Of a stretch of 64,000 nt of DNA, positions 53,619-60,974 are shown piece after piece. Origin of the DNA: Streptomyces sp. NRRL S-337 (GTDB lineage: Bacteria; Actinomycetota; Actinomycetes; Streptomycetales; Streptomycetaceae); the NCBI RefSeq assembly GCF_000720175.1, contig NZ_JOIX01000021.1:39580-103579 (forward strand), read 5' to 3'. The stretch's first letter is position 1. Every line of letters starts with the position of its first letter. Below the pieces are notes generated by a model that was not told the origin of the DNA, made no database searches, and worked only from the letters and a program-made list of their open reading frames with translations. A program made the position numbers and the translations under genes.

Positions 53619-55179
53619 CCCGGAGTACGACCTCGCGGTGATCGGGGCCGGCGCCGCGGGCCTCGCCGGTGCCGTCACCGCCGCCGAACTCGGCCTGTCC
53701 GTCGCGTTGTTGGACACCTCCGCCCAGCCGGGCGGGCAGTTCTACCGGCACCCCGCCCCGGCCCTCGGCGCCACCCGCCCCGAGGCCCTGCACCACGACT
53801 GGTCCACCTTCACCGGCCTGCGCCGCCGGCTGGCCGACAGCAGCGTGACCCTTCTCGCCGGTCACCACGTCTGGACCGTCGTCCGCGCGGAGACGGGGGG
53901 CCGCTGGGACGTGCACGCCGTCACCGGAGCGGACGGCGACGGGGAGCGCCCGGTCCGGGTGCGGGCCCGTGCGGTACTGCTCGCGACCGGCGCGTACGAG
54001 CGTCAACTGCCGTTCCCGGGCTGGACCTTGCCGGGCGTGGTGGGCGCCGGGGGAGCGCAGGCGATGCTGAAGTCCGGCCTGGTGCTGCCCGGGAATGGGG
54101 TCTCTCCCGCTGGAGCGAAGCCGAGAGCTGGGGGACGGGTCTCCTCTGCCGGCGCGACGTCGAGAGCTGGGGGAAGGGTCGTGGTGGCGGGCAGTGGTCC
54201 GTTGCTGCTGGCCGTCGCCGCCTCGCTCGCGAAGGCGGGGGCCCGTGTCCCGGCGGTGGTCGAGGCATCCGGTTACCTCGGCTACGCCCGCCACCCGCGC
54301 ACTCTCGCCGTCAACGCACACAAGATGGTGGAGGCGGCGATGCACGGCACGGCGCTGCTGCGGCACGGGGTGCGGCTGCGCACCCGCAGCGCGGTGACCC
54401 AGGTGCACGGGTCCGACCGGGTGGAGGCCGTCACGGTCTCCCGGCTCGACCGCGACTGGCGGCCCGTACGGGGGTCCGGCCGCCGGATCGTCTGCGACGC
54501 CCTGGCGGTCGGCTTCGGCCTCGTCCCGCAGCTCGAACTCGCCACCGGCCTGGGCTGTACCACCCGCCGCGCCCAGGACGGCAGTCACGTCCTCGATCTC
54601 GACGCGCAGCAGGAGACCTCGGTACCCGGCATCTGGGCGGCGGGCGAGACGGGCGGCATCGGCGGCGCTCAACTCGCCTGTGTGGAAGGTGAGTTGGCGG
54701 GCCTCGCGATCGCGGCCCGGCTGGGCGGGCGGCCCGCGCCCGCCGGCAGTGCTCGGGCCCGTGCCCTGGGCCGGCGGCGCGACCGGATGCGCGCCTTCGC
54801 CTCCGTGATGGCCGCGGCACACGCACCCGGCGCCGGGTGGAGCCGGTGGCTCGACGACGCCACGGACGTGTGCCGCTGCGAGGAGGTCAGCGCGGGCCGC
54901 ATCCGCGAGGCGGTCACCGATTTCGGCGCCCGGGACGCCCGCACCGTCAAACTCCTCACCCGCGCAGGCATGGGCTGGTGCCAGGGCCGGATGTGCGGCG
55001 CGGCGGTGGCCTGCCTGGCCGCGGAGGGGCCGGGGGAGGCGCTGCCGCCGTCTCCCGAGCGGCGGCCGCTGGCGGTGCCGGTCCGGCTGGAAGTGCTCGC
55101 CGCCCTCACCGAAACGGCCGCGTCGGAATCCGGCGATCCGGAGGCAAGCGCCGCCAGGGAGGAAGGTACCGGCGGCTGA
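53596..55179 (+). CDS. FAD/NAD(P)-binding large subunit of D-hydroxyproline dehydrogenase
   Basis: This 527-residue HcnB/SoxA-like flavoprotein has a first Rossmann motif DLAVIGAGAAGLAGAVTAAE, AVLLATGAYERQLPFPGWTL, a second Rossmann motif VVVAGSGPLLLAVAASLAKA and a BFD-like Fe-S domain with Cys in VCRCEEVS and WCQGRMCGAAVACL. An in-frame block of two 39-bp repeats adds about 26 residues between the two nucleotide-binding parts, at a place that probably tolerates it. ATG 53596 lies inside the preceding gene. Confidence 0.88.
   Translation: MPNSATDDPEYDLAVIGAGAAGLAGAVTAAELGLSVALLDTSAQPGGQFYRHPAPALGATRPEALHHDWSTFTGLRRRLADSSVTLLAGHHVWTVVRAETGGRWDVHAVTGADGDGERPVRVRARAVLLATGAYERQLPFPGWTLPGVVGAGGAQAMLKSGLVLPGNGVSPAGAKPRAGGRVSSAGATSRAGGRVVVAGSGPLLLAVAASLAKAGARVPAVVEASGYLGYARHPRTLAVNAHKMVEAAMHGTALLRHGVRLRTRSAVTQVHGSDRVEAVTVSRLDRDWRPVRGSGRRIVCDALAVGFGLVPQLELATGLGCTTRRAQDGSHVLDLDAQQETSVPGIWAAGETGGIGGAQLACVEGELAGLAIAARLGGRPAPAGSARARALGRRRDRMRAFASVMAAAHAPGAGWSRWLDDATDVCRCEEVSAGRIREAVTDFGARDARTVKLLTRAGMGWCQGRMCGAAVACLAAEGPGEALPPSPERRPLAVPVRLEVLAALTETAASESGDPEASAAREEGTGG
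54098..54175. repeat. In-frame tandem 2 x 39-bp repeat inside a coding region
   Basis: Two adjacent 39-base units (54098-54136, 54137-54175) share GGGTCTC and CGAGAGCTGGGGGA. They resemble the dispersed GC-rich palindromic repeats common between Streptomyces genes. Each unit is 13 codons, so the reading frame of the oxidoreductase is kept. Confidence 0.75.
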
Positions 55180-55230
55180 GGGACGCCCCGCGCCCGACGG
55201 CCCGCGACCTGCGAGTACCCCGCACCACCT

Positions 55231-55245
55231 CATGCAATGTCACAC
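55231..55245. promoter_or_regulatory. Island operator copy before the deaminase-epimerase-dehydrogenase genes
   Basis: On the minus strand, GTGTGACATTGCATG matches the collagenase box at 11 of 15 positions. It lies 61 bases before the deaminase start in the 127-base gap after the oxidoreductase gene, suggesting an internal promoter for the second half of the pathway. Confidence 0.6.
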
Positions 55246-55306
55246 GCCACGGCTCTCGCCGCATTCAACAACCCACCAACAACCCACCTACAGAAGGGCT
55301 CCCTTC

Positions 55307-56227
55307 ATGACCACCGCCTCCACCGCCACGACCTGGAGTGCCGAACGCCCCTGGCGCGGCATCATGGTCGCCACCGCCCTCCCCCTGCGCGCGGACCGGT
55401 CCGTCGACCACGACGCCTACGCCGCACACGTCCGCTGGCTCCTCGACAACGGCTGCGACGGCGTCGTACCCAACGGCTCCCTGGGCGAGTACCAGACCCT
55501 GACCGACGAGGAACGTGCCCGCGTGGTGCGCACCGCCGTCGCGGCCGCCGGTGACGGTGCGCGCGTGATGCCCGGAGTGTCCGCATACGGCAGCGCCGAG
55601 GCGCGCCGCTGGGCCGAGCAGGCCGCCGAAGAGGGCTGTGGCAGCGTGCTGCTGCTGCCGCCCAACGCCTTCCGCGCCGACGAGTCCGCCGTACGCGCCC
55701 ACTACGCCGAGGTCGCCCGGGCCGGCGTGCCGATCGTGGGCTACAACAACCCCATCGACACCAAGGTCGACCTGACCCCCGCGCTCCTCGCCCGTCTCCA
55801 CAACGAGGGCAGCATCGTGGCGGTCAAGGAGTTCACCGGCGATGTGCGCCGGGCGTACGAACTGGCCGAACTCGCCCCCGGACTGGACCTGTTGATCGGC
55901 GCCGACGACGTGCTCCTGGAGCTCGCACTGGCCGGCGCCGTCGGCTGGATCGCCGGATACCCCAACGCCTTCCCCGCCGCCTGCGCCGAGCTCTACCGTG
56001 CCGCCGTGGCCCAGGACCTGGACACCGCCCTGCCGCTGTACCGGTCCCTGCACAGCCTGCTGCGCTGGGACTCCAAGACCGAGTTCGTGCAGGCCATCAA
56101 GCTGTCCATGGACATCGTCGGCCGCCCCGGCGGTCCCACCCGGCCGCCGCGGCTTCCGCTGCCCACCACCATCGAGGCCGAGGTGCGGGCAGCCACCGAG
56201 AAGGCCGTCGCCGCCGGCCACCGCTGA
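55307..56227 (+). CDS. DapA-family 1-pyrroline-4-hydroxy-2-carboxylate deaminase
   Basis: This 306-residue TIM-barrel Schiff-base enzyme has Lys174 in SIVAVKEFTGD and Tyr146 in VGYNNPID, with the loop NGSLGEYQTLTDEER. Dihydrodipicolinate-synthase-type members placed between hydroxyproline oxidase and epimerase genes deaminate 1-pyrroline-4-hydroxy-2-carboxylate to 2-oxoglutarate semialdehyde. That role is taken from context. ATG 55307 has GAAGGG upstream. The epimerase gene follows after 13 bases. Confidence 0.88.
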   Translation: MTTASTATTWSAERPWRGIMVATALPLRADRSVDHDAYAAHVRWLLDNGCDGVVPNGSLGEYQTLTDEERARVVRTAVAAAGDGARVMPGVSAYGSAEARRWAEQAAEEGCGSVLLLPPNAFRADESAVRAHYAEVARAGVPIVGYNNPIDTKVDLTPALLARLHNEGSIVAVKEFTGDVRRAYELAELAPGLDLLIGADDVLLELALAGAVGWIAGYPNAFPAACAELYRAAVAQDLDTALPLYRSLHSLLRWDSKTEFVQAIKLSMDIVGRPGGPTRPPRLPLPTTIEAEVRAATEKAVAAGHR

Positions 56228-56240
56228 CCGGGAGGAGATC

Positions 56241-57245
56241 ATGCGCACCCGCCACGTCTTCCACGCCGTCGACTCACACACCGAAGGCATGCCCACCCGC
56301 GTGATCACCGGCGGTGTCGGGGTGATCCCCGGCACCACCATGGCCGAGCGTCGGCTGCACTTCATCGAGCACCTGGACCACCTGCGCACCCTGCTCATGT
56401 ACGAGCCGCGGGGCCACGCCTCCATGAGCGGCGCCATCCTCCAGCCCCCGACCCGGCCCGACGCCGACTACGGCGTGCTGTTCATCGAGGTCTCGGGCCT
56501 CCTGCCGATGTGCGGACACGGCACCATCGGCGTGGCCACCGTCCTCGTCGAGACCGGCATGGTCGAGGTCACCGAGCCCGTGACCACCGTCCGCCTCGAC
56601 ACCCCCGCCGGCCTGATCAGCGTCGATGTGCAGGTCGAGGACGGACGCGCCACGGCCGTCACCCTCACCAACGTGCCCGCCTTCTGCGTCGGCCTCGACC
56701 TCACGGCGGAGGTGCCGGGCCACGGCACGGTGACGTACGACCTCGCCTTCGGCGGGAACTTCTACGCCTTCGTCGACCTTGACGCCCTGGGACTGCCGTT
56801 CGACCGGGCCCGCAAGGACGATCTGCTCGCCGCCGGGCTCGCCCTCATGGACGCGATCAACGCCTCGCCCGACCGGCCGGTCCACCCGACCCGGCCGGAG
56901 ATCGCGGGCGTCAAACACGTCTACCTCGCCGCCCCGGGCGCGGACGCCCACCACTCCCGGCACGCCATGGCCATCCACCCGGGCTGGTTCGACCGCTCGC
57001 CGTGCGGCACCGGCACCAGTGCGCGGATGGCCCAGTTGCACGCCCGCGGCTCGCTGCCCCTGCACCGCGACTTCGTCAACGAGTCCTTCATCGGCACCCG
57101 GTTCACCGGGCGGCTCGTCGAGGAGACGGAGATCGGCGGAGTGCCCGCCGTCGTGCCCCGCATCACCGGGCGGGCCTGGATCACCGGCACCGCCCAGTAC
57201 TTCCTGGACCCCGACGACCCCTTCCCCGGAGGTTTCCTCCTGTGA
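56241..57245 (+). CDS. 4-Hydroxyproline 2-epimerase (proline racemase family)
   Basis: This 334-residue enzyme has both catalytic Cys of the family: Cys91 in LPMCGHGTIG and Cys255 in DRSPCGTGTSARM, so it is an epimerase/racemase, not the Thr-containing 3-hydroxyproline dehydratase. It starts HVFHAVDSHTEGMPTRVI. It converts trans-4-hydroxy-L-proline to cis-4-hydroxy-D-proline, the dehydrogenase substrate. ATG 56241 has GGAGGAG upstream. Its stop overlaps the next gene by four bases. Proline racemase activity is an alternative, but the context favours hydroxyproline. Confidence 0.92.
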   Translation: MRTRHVFHAVDSHTEGMPTRVITGGVGVIPGTTMAERRLHFIEHLDHLRTLLMYEPRGHASMSGAILQPPTRPDADYGVLFIEVSGLLPMCGHGTIGVATVLVETGMVEVTEPVTTVRLDTPAGLISVDVQVEDGRATAVTLTNVPAFCVGLDLTAEVPGHGTVTYDLAFGGNFYAFVDLDALGLPFDRARKDDLLAAGLALMDAINASPDRPVHPTRPEIAGVKHVYLAAPGADAHHSRHAMAIHPGWFDRSPCGTGTSARMAQLHARGSLPLHRDFVNESFIGTRFTGRLVEETEIGGVPAVVPRITGRAWITGTAQYFLDPDDPFPGGFLL

Positions 57246-58624
57246 GCACCGCCCTGGCCCCGGTTGTCTCCCGCAACCCGGCCGACCCCTCCGACGTGGT
57301 CGTGGAGACCGCCTCGCCCGGCGCGTTCGCCGCCGCCGACGCCGTCGAACGCGCCCGCACCGCACAGCCCGGCTGGCTGCTCGGCGGCGCGGCCGCCCGC
57401 TCGGCCGCCCTCGGTGCGATCGCCACCGCCGTCGAGGCGGCCGCGGACGAACTGACCGCGCTCGCCGTACGCGAGGTGGGCAAACCGGTCACCGAAGCCC
57501 GCGCCGAGGTGGCCCGCACCGCCGCGATCTGGCGCTACTACGCCCAGGCCCCGCACGACCCCACCGGTGCCGTCCACGAGACGGCCGCCGGTCCTGGGCT
57601 GCTGCTGACCCGCCGCCGTCCGCACGGCGTCGCCGGCCTGATCACCCCCTGGAACTTCCCGTTCGCCATCCCCACCTGGAAGGCGGCCCCCGCCCTCGCC
57701 GCGGGCAACGTGGTCGTCCTGAAACCCGCACCCGACGCCACCGCCTGCGCGCTGCGCCTGGCCGAGATCGTCCAACAGGCCCTGCCCACCGGGGTGTTCA
57801 CCGTGCTGCCCGGCGGTGCCACCGAGGGGGACGCCGTCGTCTCGTCCGCGGACGTCATCTCCTTCACCGGGTCCACCGCGGTCGGCCGGGCCGTCGTGGG
57901 GACCGCAACCGCCCGGGGCGTCCCTGTACAGGCGGAGATGGGCGGGCTGAACGCGGCGATCGTCCTGCCGGACGCCGACATGGACACCGCGGCCGCGCAC
58001 ATCGCTGCCGCGATCGCCGGGTACGCCGGCCAGAAGTGCACCGCCACCAGCCGCGTGATCGCCGTGGGCGCCGCCCTCGCACCGCTGCGCGAGGCGCTGG
58101 CCGCCCACCTGCGGGCCCTGCCGGTGGGCGCCCCCAGCGACCCCGCCACCGTCTGCGGCCCCCTCATCAACGAGCAGGCCCGCGACCGCGTCGTCGAGGC
58201 CCGCCGGGGCCTGCCCGACCTCGTGACCACCCCCGCCCCTACCGGGGGCGACGGCTGGTACGCGGCACCGGCCCTGCTGGAGAACGTCCCCCCTGACCAC
58301 CCACTCCTGCGGGAAGAGACCTTCGGTCCGGTCGCCGTACTGCTCCACGCCGACAACCTGGACCGGGCGGTGCGGATGACCAACTCCGTTCCGTACGGCC
58401 TGGTCACCTCGGTGCACACGGCATCCCTCGACACGGCCCTGCACGGACTCGACCGGCTCGACACCGGCATGATCCGGATCAATGCGCCTTCCACCGGCGT
58501 CGACTTCCACCTGCCGTTCGGCGGCACCAAGGCATCCAGCCACGGACCGCGCGAACAGGGCCGCGCCGCCCTGGACTTCTACACCTCGACCCGCACCTAC
58601 ACCCTCGCTCCCGCACACCCGTAG
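57242..58624 (+). CDS. 2-Oxoglutarate semialdehyde (2,5-dioxovalerate) dehydrogenase
   Basis: This 460-residue ALDH-superfamily enzyme has catalytic Cys266 in GYAGQKCTATS, general-base Glu232 in QAEMGGLNAAIV and the cofactor loop ITPWNFPFAIPTWKAAPALA. The final step of hydroxyproline catabolism oxidises 2-oxoglutarate semialdehyde to 2-oxoglutarate. The GTG start overlaps the epimerase stop (GTGA), giving tight coupling. It is the last pathway gene before the GntR regulator. Confidence 0.92.
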   Translation: MSTALAPVVSRNPADPSDVVVETASPGAFAAADAVERARTAQPGWLLGGAAARSAALGAIATAVEAAADELTALAVREVGKPVTEARAEVARTAAIWRYYAQAPHDPTGAVHETAAGPGLLLTRRRPHGVAGLITPWNFPFAIPTWKAAPALAAGNVVVLKPAPDATACALRLAEIVQQALPTGVFTVLPGGATEGDAVVSSADVISFTGSTAVGRAVVGTATARGVPVQAEMGGLNAAIVLPDADMDTAAAHIAAAIAGYAGQKCTATSRVIAVGAALAPLREALAAHLRALPVGAPSDPATVCGPLINEQARDRVVEARRGLPDLVTTPAPTGGDGWYAAPALLENVPPDHPLLREETFGPVAVLLHADNLDRAVRMTNSVPYGLVTSVHTASLDTALHGLDRLDTGMIRINAPSTGVDFHLPFGGTKASSHGPREQGRAALDFYTSTRTYTLAPAHP

Positions 58625-58639
58625 CCACCTGCGAAAACA

Positions 58640-58654
58640 ACGTGACATTGTACG
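58640..58654. promoter_or_regulatory. Island operator copy before the GntR regulator
   Basis: ACGTGACATTGTACG matches the collagenase box at 11 of 15 positions. The slightly wider ACAACGT-G-ACATTGT is a 7-1-7 inverted repeat with one mismatch. It sits in the 82-base gap before the GntR gene, fitting autoregulation. Confidence 0.65.
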
Positions 58655-58706
58655 CTGGTGATCCGCTCGGCCACGAGGGACAGGGCACGAAGGGAAACAC
58701 CACGAC

Positions 58707-59423
58707 ATGGGCCACCTCACGCAGCGCAACCTCAACACCACCAGGGAGCGCCTGCGCGACCAGGTCGCCCACCACCTGCGGGCGGCCCTGATCTCGGGCG
58801 AACTCCGCCCCGGCGAGGTCTACTCGGCGCCCGGCCTCGCGGAGGACTTCGGCATCTCCGCGACGCCGGTGCGCGAGGCGATGCTCGACCTGGCCCGCGA
58901 AGGCCTGGTCGAGCCCGTCCGCAACAAGGGCTTCCGGGTCACCGAGGTCAACGAACGCGACCTCGACCAGTACACCGAGATCCGCACCCTCATCGAGGTC
59001 CCCATGATCGGCCGCATCACGCGCAGCGCCTCCCGCGAGGACCTGGAGGCGCTGCGCCCGGTCGCCGAGGAGATCGTGCGCGCCGCCCGCGACCACGACC
59101 TCATCGGTTACCTCGACGCCGACCGCCAGTTCCACCTCTCCCTCCTCGCCCTCGCCGGGAACGACCGGCTCGTGGAGACCGTCGGCGACCTGCGCAAGCG
59201 CTCCCGCCTGTACGGCCTGACCGCCCTGGACGAACGCGACCAGCTGCTCCCCTCGGCCGAGGAACACATCGAACTCCTCGACCTGATGGTGGCCGGGGAC
59301 GCCAAGGCCGCCGAGAAGTGCATGGCCCGCCACCTGGGCCATGTGCGCTCCCTGTGGGCGCAGGGCGCGCAGGACCGTATCCCCGCCCGGCGCGGCCGGG
59401 ACGCCCGCCTGAGCTCCCGCTGA
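58707..59423 (+). CDS. GntR family regulator (FadR subfamily, FCD domain)
   Basis: This 238-residue protein has a GntR winged helix (LRDQVAHHLRAALISGELRP then SAPGLAEDFGISATPVREAM, about 15-80) and an FCD ligand domain (about 90-225) with metal-ligand residues in DADRQFHLSLLALAG, EEHIELLDLM and ARHLGHV. It directly follows the hydroxyproline genes and has a copy of the shared palindrome upstream, so it is the best candidate for the regulator of the whole collagen/hydroxyproline block. Hydroxyproline or a pathway intermediate is the likely ligand. Confidence 0.92.
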   Translation: MGHLTQRNLNTTRERLRDQVAHHLRAALISGELRPGEVYSAPGLAEDFGISATPVREAMLDLAREGLVEPVRNKGFRVTEVNERDLDQYTEIRTLIEVPMIGRITRSASREDLEALRPVAEEIVRAARDHDLIGYLDADRQFHLSLLALAGNDRLVETVGDLRKRSRLYGLTALDERDQLLPSAEEHIELLDLMVAGDAKAAEKCMARHLGHVRSLWAQGAQDRIPARRGRDARLSSR

Positions 59424-59584
59424 CGACCGGACCACGCCCGGGGCGTGCCGGGCGGTGCCGGGCCCTGCCGGGCCGTGCACAACACGGCGTTATGGCCGAG
59501 CGGGAGTTCCCGCGGCGCCGGCGGGACCACAGACTGTCCCAGGCCGGTCAGACCACACCTCACCCACCCGCCCGGGAAGGGCTC

Positions 59585-60850
59585 ATGAACCCCGCATACA
59601 CCACCGTCGATCACACCTTCACGGTCCCCCTGGACCACGCCGCCCCCGGCGGCGAGACGATACGCGTCTTCGCCCGCGAGATCACCGACCGCTCCCGCGC
59701 CCACGAGGAACTGCCCTGGCTGCTGTATCTGCAGGGCGGCCCGGGCGGCAAGTCCCCCCGCCCGTCGGCCACCTCGCCCGGCTGGCTGGCCCACGCGCTG
59801 ACCACGCACCGCGTCCTCCTCCTCGACCAGCGGGGCACCGGCCGCTCCACCCCCCTCACCGCACGGGCCGCCGAGCGCTTCCGGGACCCGGCCCAACTCG
59901 CCGCATATCTCGGCCACTTCAGGGCGGACTCGATCGTCGCCGACGCCGAGCTGATCCGCCACGCGCTGTGCGGCGGGGAGCCCTGGGAGACACTCGGCCA
60001 GAGCTACGGCGGCTTCCTCACCCTCACCTACCTCTCCCAGGCCCCGGAAGGACTCCGGGCCTGCTACGTCGCCGGCGGCCTGCCGGGCCTCACGGCCACC
60101 GCCGACGACGTCTACGCCCGCACCTATCCCCGCGTACGCGACCGCGTCCACGAGTTCTACGCCCGCTATCCCGACGACGCCCGACGCCTGCGTCAGGTGG
60201 CCGATCTGCTCACCGCGCAGGACATCCGCCTGCCCGACGGGGACCGGCTCACCGTCCGCCGGCTGCGCACCCTCGGCCTGCTGCTCGGCATGGGCGACGG
60301 GTTCGAGCGTCTGCACTGGCTGCTCGACGAGGCACTGGACGGTGCCGGCGAACCGACCGACACCTTCCTGTACCAGGTGATGAACCTGACGGGCTTCACC
60401 GACAACCCGCTCTACGCCGTCCTCCAGGAAACCCTGTACGGCCAGGGCGCCGGCCCCACCGGCTGGGCGGCCTCCCGTGCCCTCGCCGCCTTCCCCGAAT
60501 TCACCGGGGCCGCGGACCCGCTGCTGCTCACCGGCGAGATGATCTACCGCTGGATGTTCGAGGACATCCGCGGTCTGCGTCCCTTCGCGCAGGCCGCCGA
60601 CCTGCTCGCCCGGCGCACCGACTGGCCGCCCCTGTACGACCCGGACCGCCTCGCCGCCAACCGGGTCCCGCTCGCCGCGATCGTCTACCACGACGACATG
60701 TATGTGGACGCGGGTCTGTCCCTGGACACCGCCCGCAAGATCGGCGCCGCCCGGGTCTGGGTCACCAACGAGTGGGAACACGACGGGCTCACCGCCTCCG
60801 GCGACCGGGTCCTCGCCCGCCTGATGGACCTCGCCGCGGGCCGCGCCTGA
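59585..60850 (+). CDS. Proline iminopeptidase-like alpha/beta hydrolase (S33)
   Basis: This 421-residue hydrolase has the nucleophile Ser in TLGQSYGGFLTL, the oxyanion loop LYLQGGPGGKSPRP, LLLDQRGTGRST, and a late His in EWEHDGLTASGDRV. These are the S33 proline iminopeptidase features; it removes N-terminal proline or hydroxyproline from peptides. It complements the aminopeptidase P of the same block. ATG 59585 has GGGAAGGG close upstream; an in-frame ATG at 59492 would add 31 residues. Confidence 0.9.
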   Translation: MNPAYTTVDHTFTVPLDHAAPGGETIRVFAREITDRSRAHEELPWLLYLQGGPGGKSPRPSATSPGWLAHALTTHRVLLLDQRGTGRSTPLTARAAERFRDPAQLAAYLGHFRADSIVADAELIRHALCGGEPWETLGQSYGGFLTLTYLSQAPEGLRACYVAGGLPGLTATADDVYARTYPRVRDRVHEFYARYPDDARRLRQVADLLTAQDIRLPDGDRLTVRRLRTLGLLLGMGDGFERLHWLLDEALDGAGEPTDTFLYQVMNLTGFTDNPLYAVLQETLYGQGAGPTGWAASRALAAFPEFTGAADPLLLTGEMIYRWMFEDIRGLRPFAQAADLLARRTDWPPLYDPDRLAANRVPLAAIVYHDDMYVDAGLSLDTARKIGAARVWVTNEWEHDGLTASGDRVLARLMDLAAGRA

Positions 60851-60974
60851 CGCCACCCCTTCGGGCCTCTCGCTCCGTAGCCGCTGTCTTTCCGGAGCCT
60901 CTGTCTTTCGGTAGAGGGCGGGTCGCCCCCAGGGAGTAAGGGGACCCCGTACCGGGCCCCCGATAATCGACCTC

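Noticed and set aside
50970..53717. A 915-codon antisense frame across aminopeptidase P and the D-hydroxyproline dehydrogenase genes
   Set aside because: No recognisable domain; it lies opposite real genes with full catalytic motifs.
54098..54175. Repeat block as an intron, intein or insertion sequence
   Set aside because: Only 78 bases, in frame, with no terminal repeats or coding function of its own.
56241..57245. trans-3-Hydroxyproline dehydratase
   Set aside because: That subfamily has Thr in place of the second catalytic Cys; here both Cys are present.
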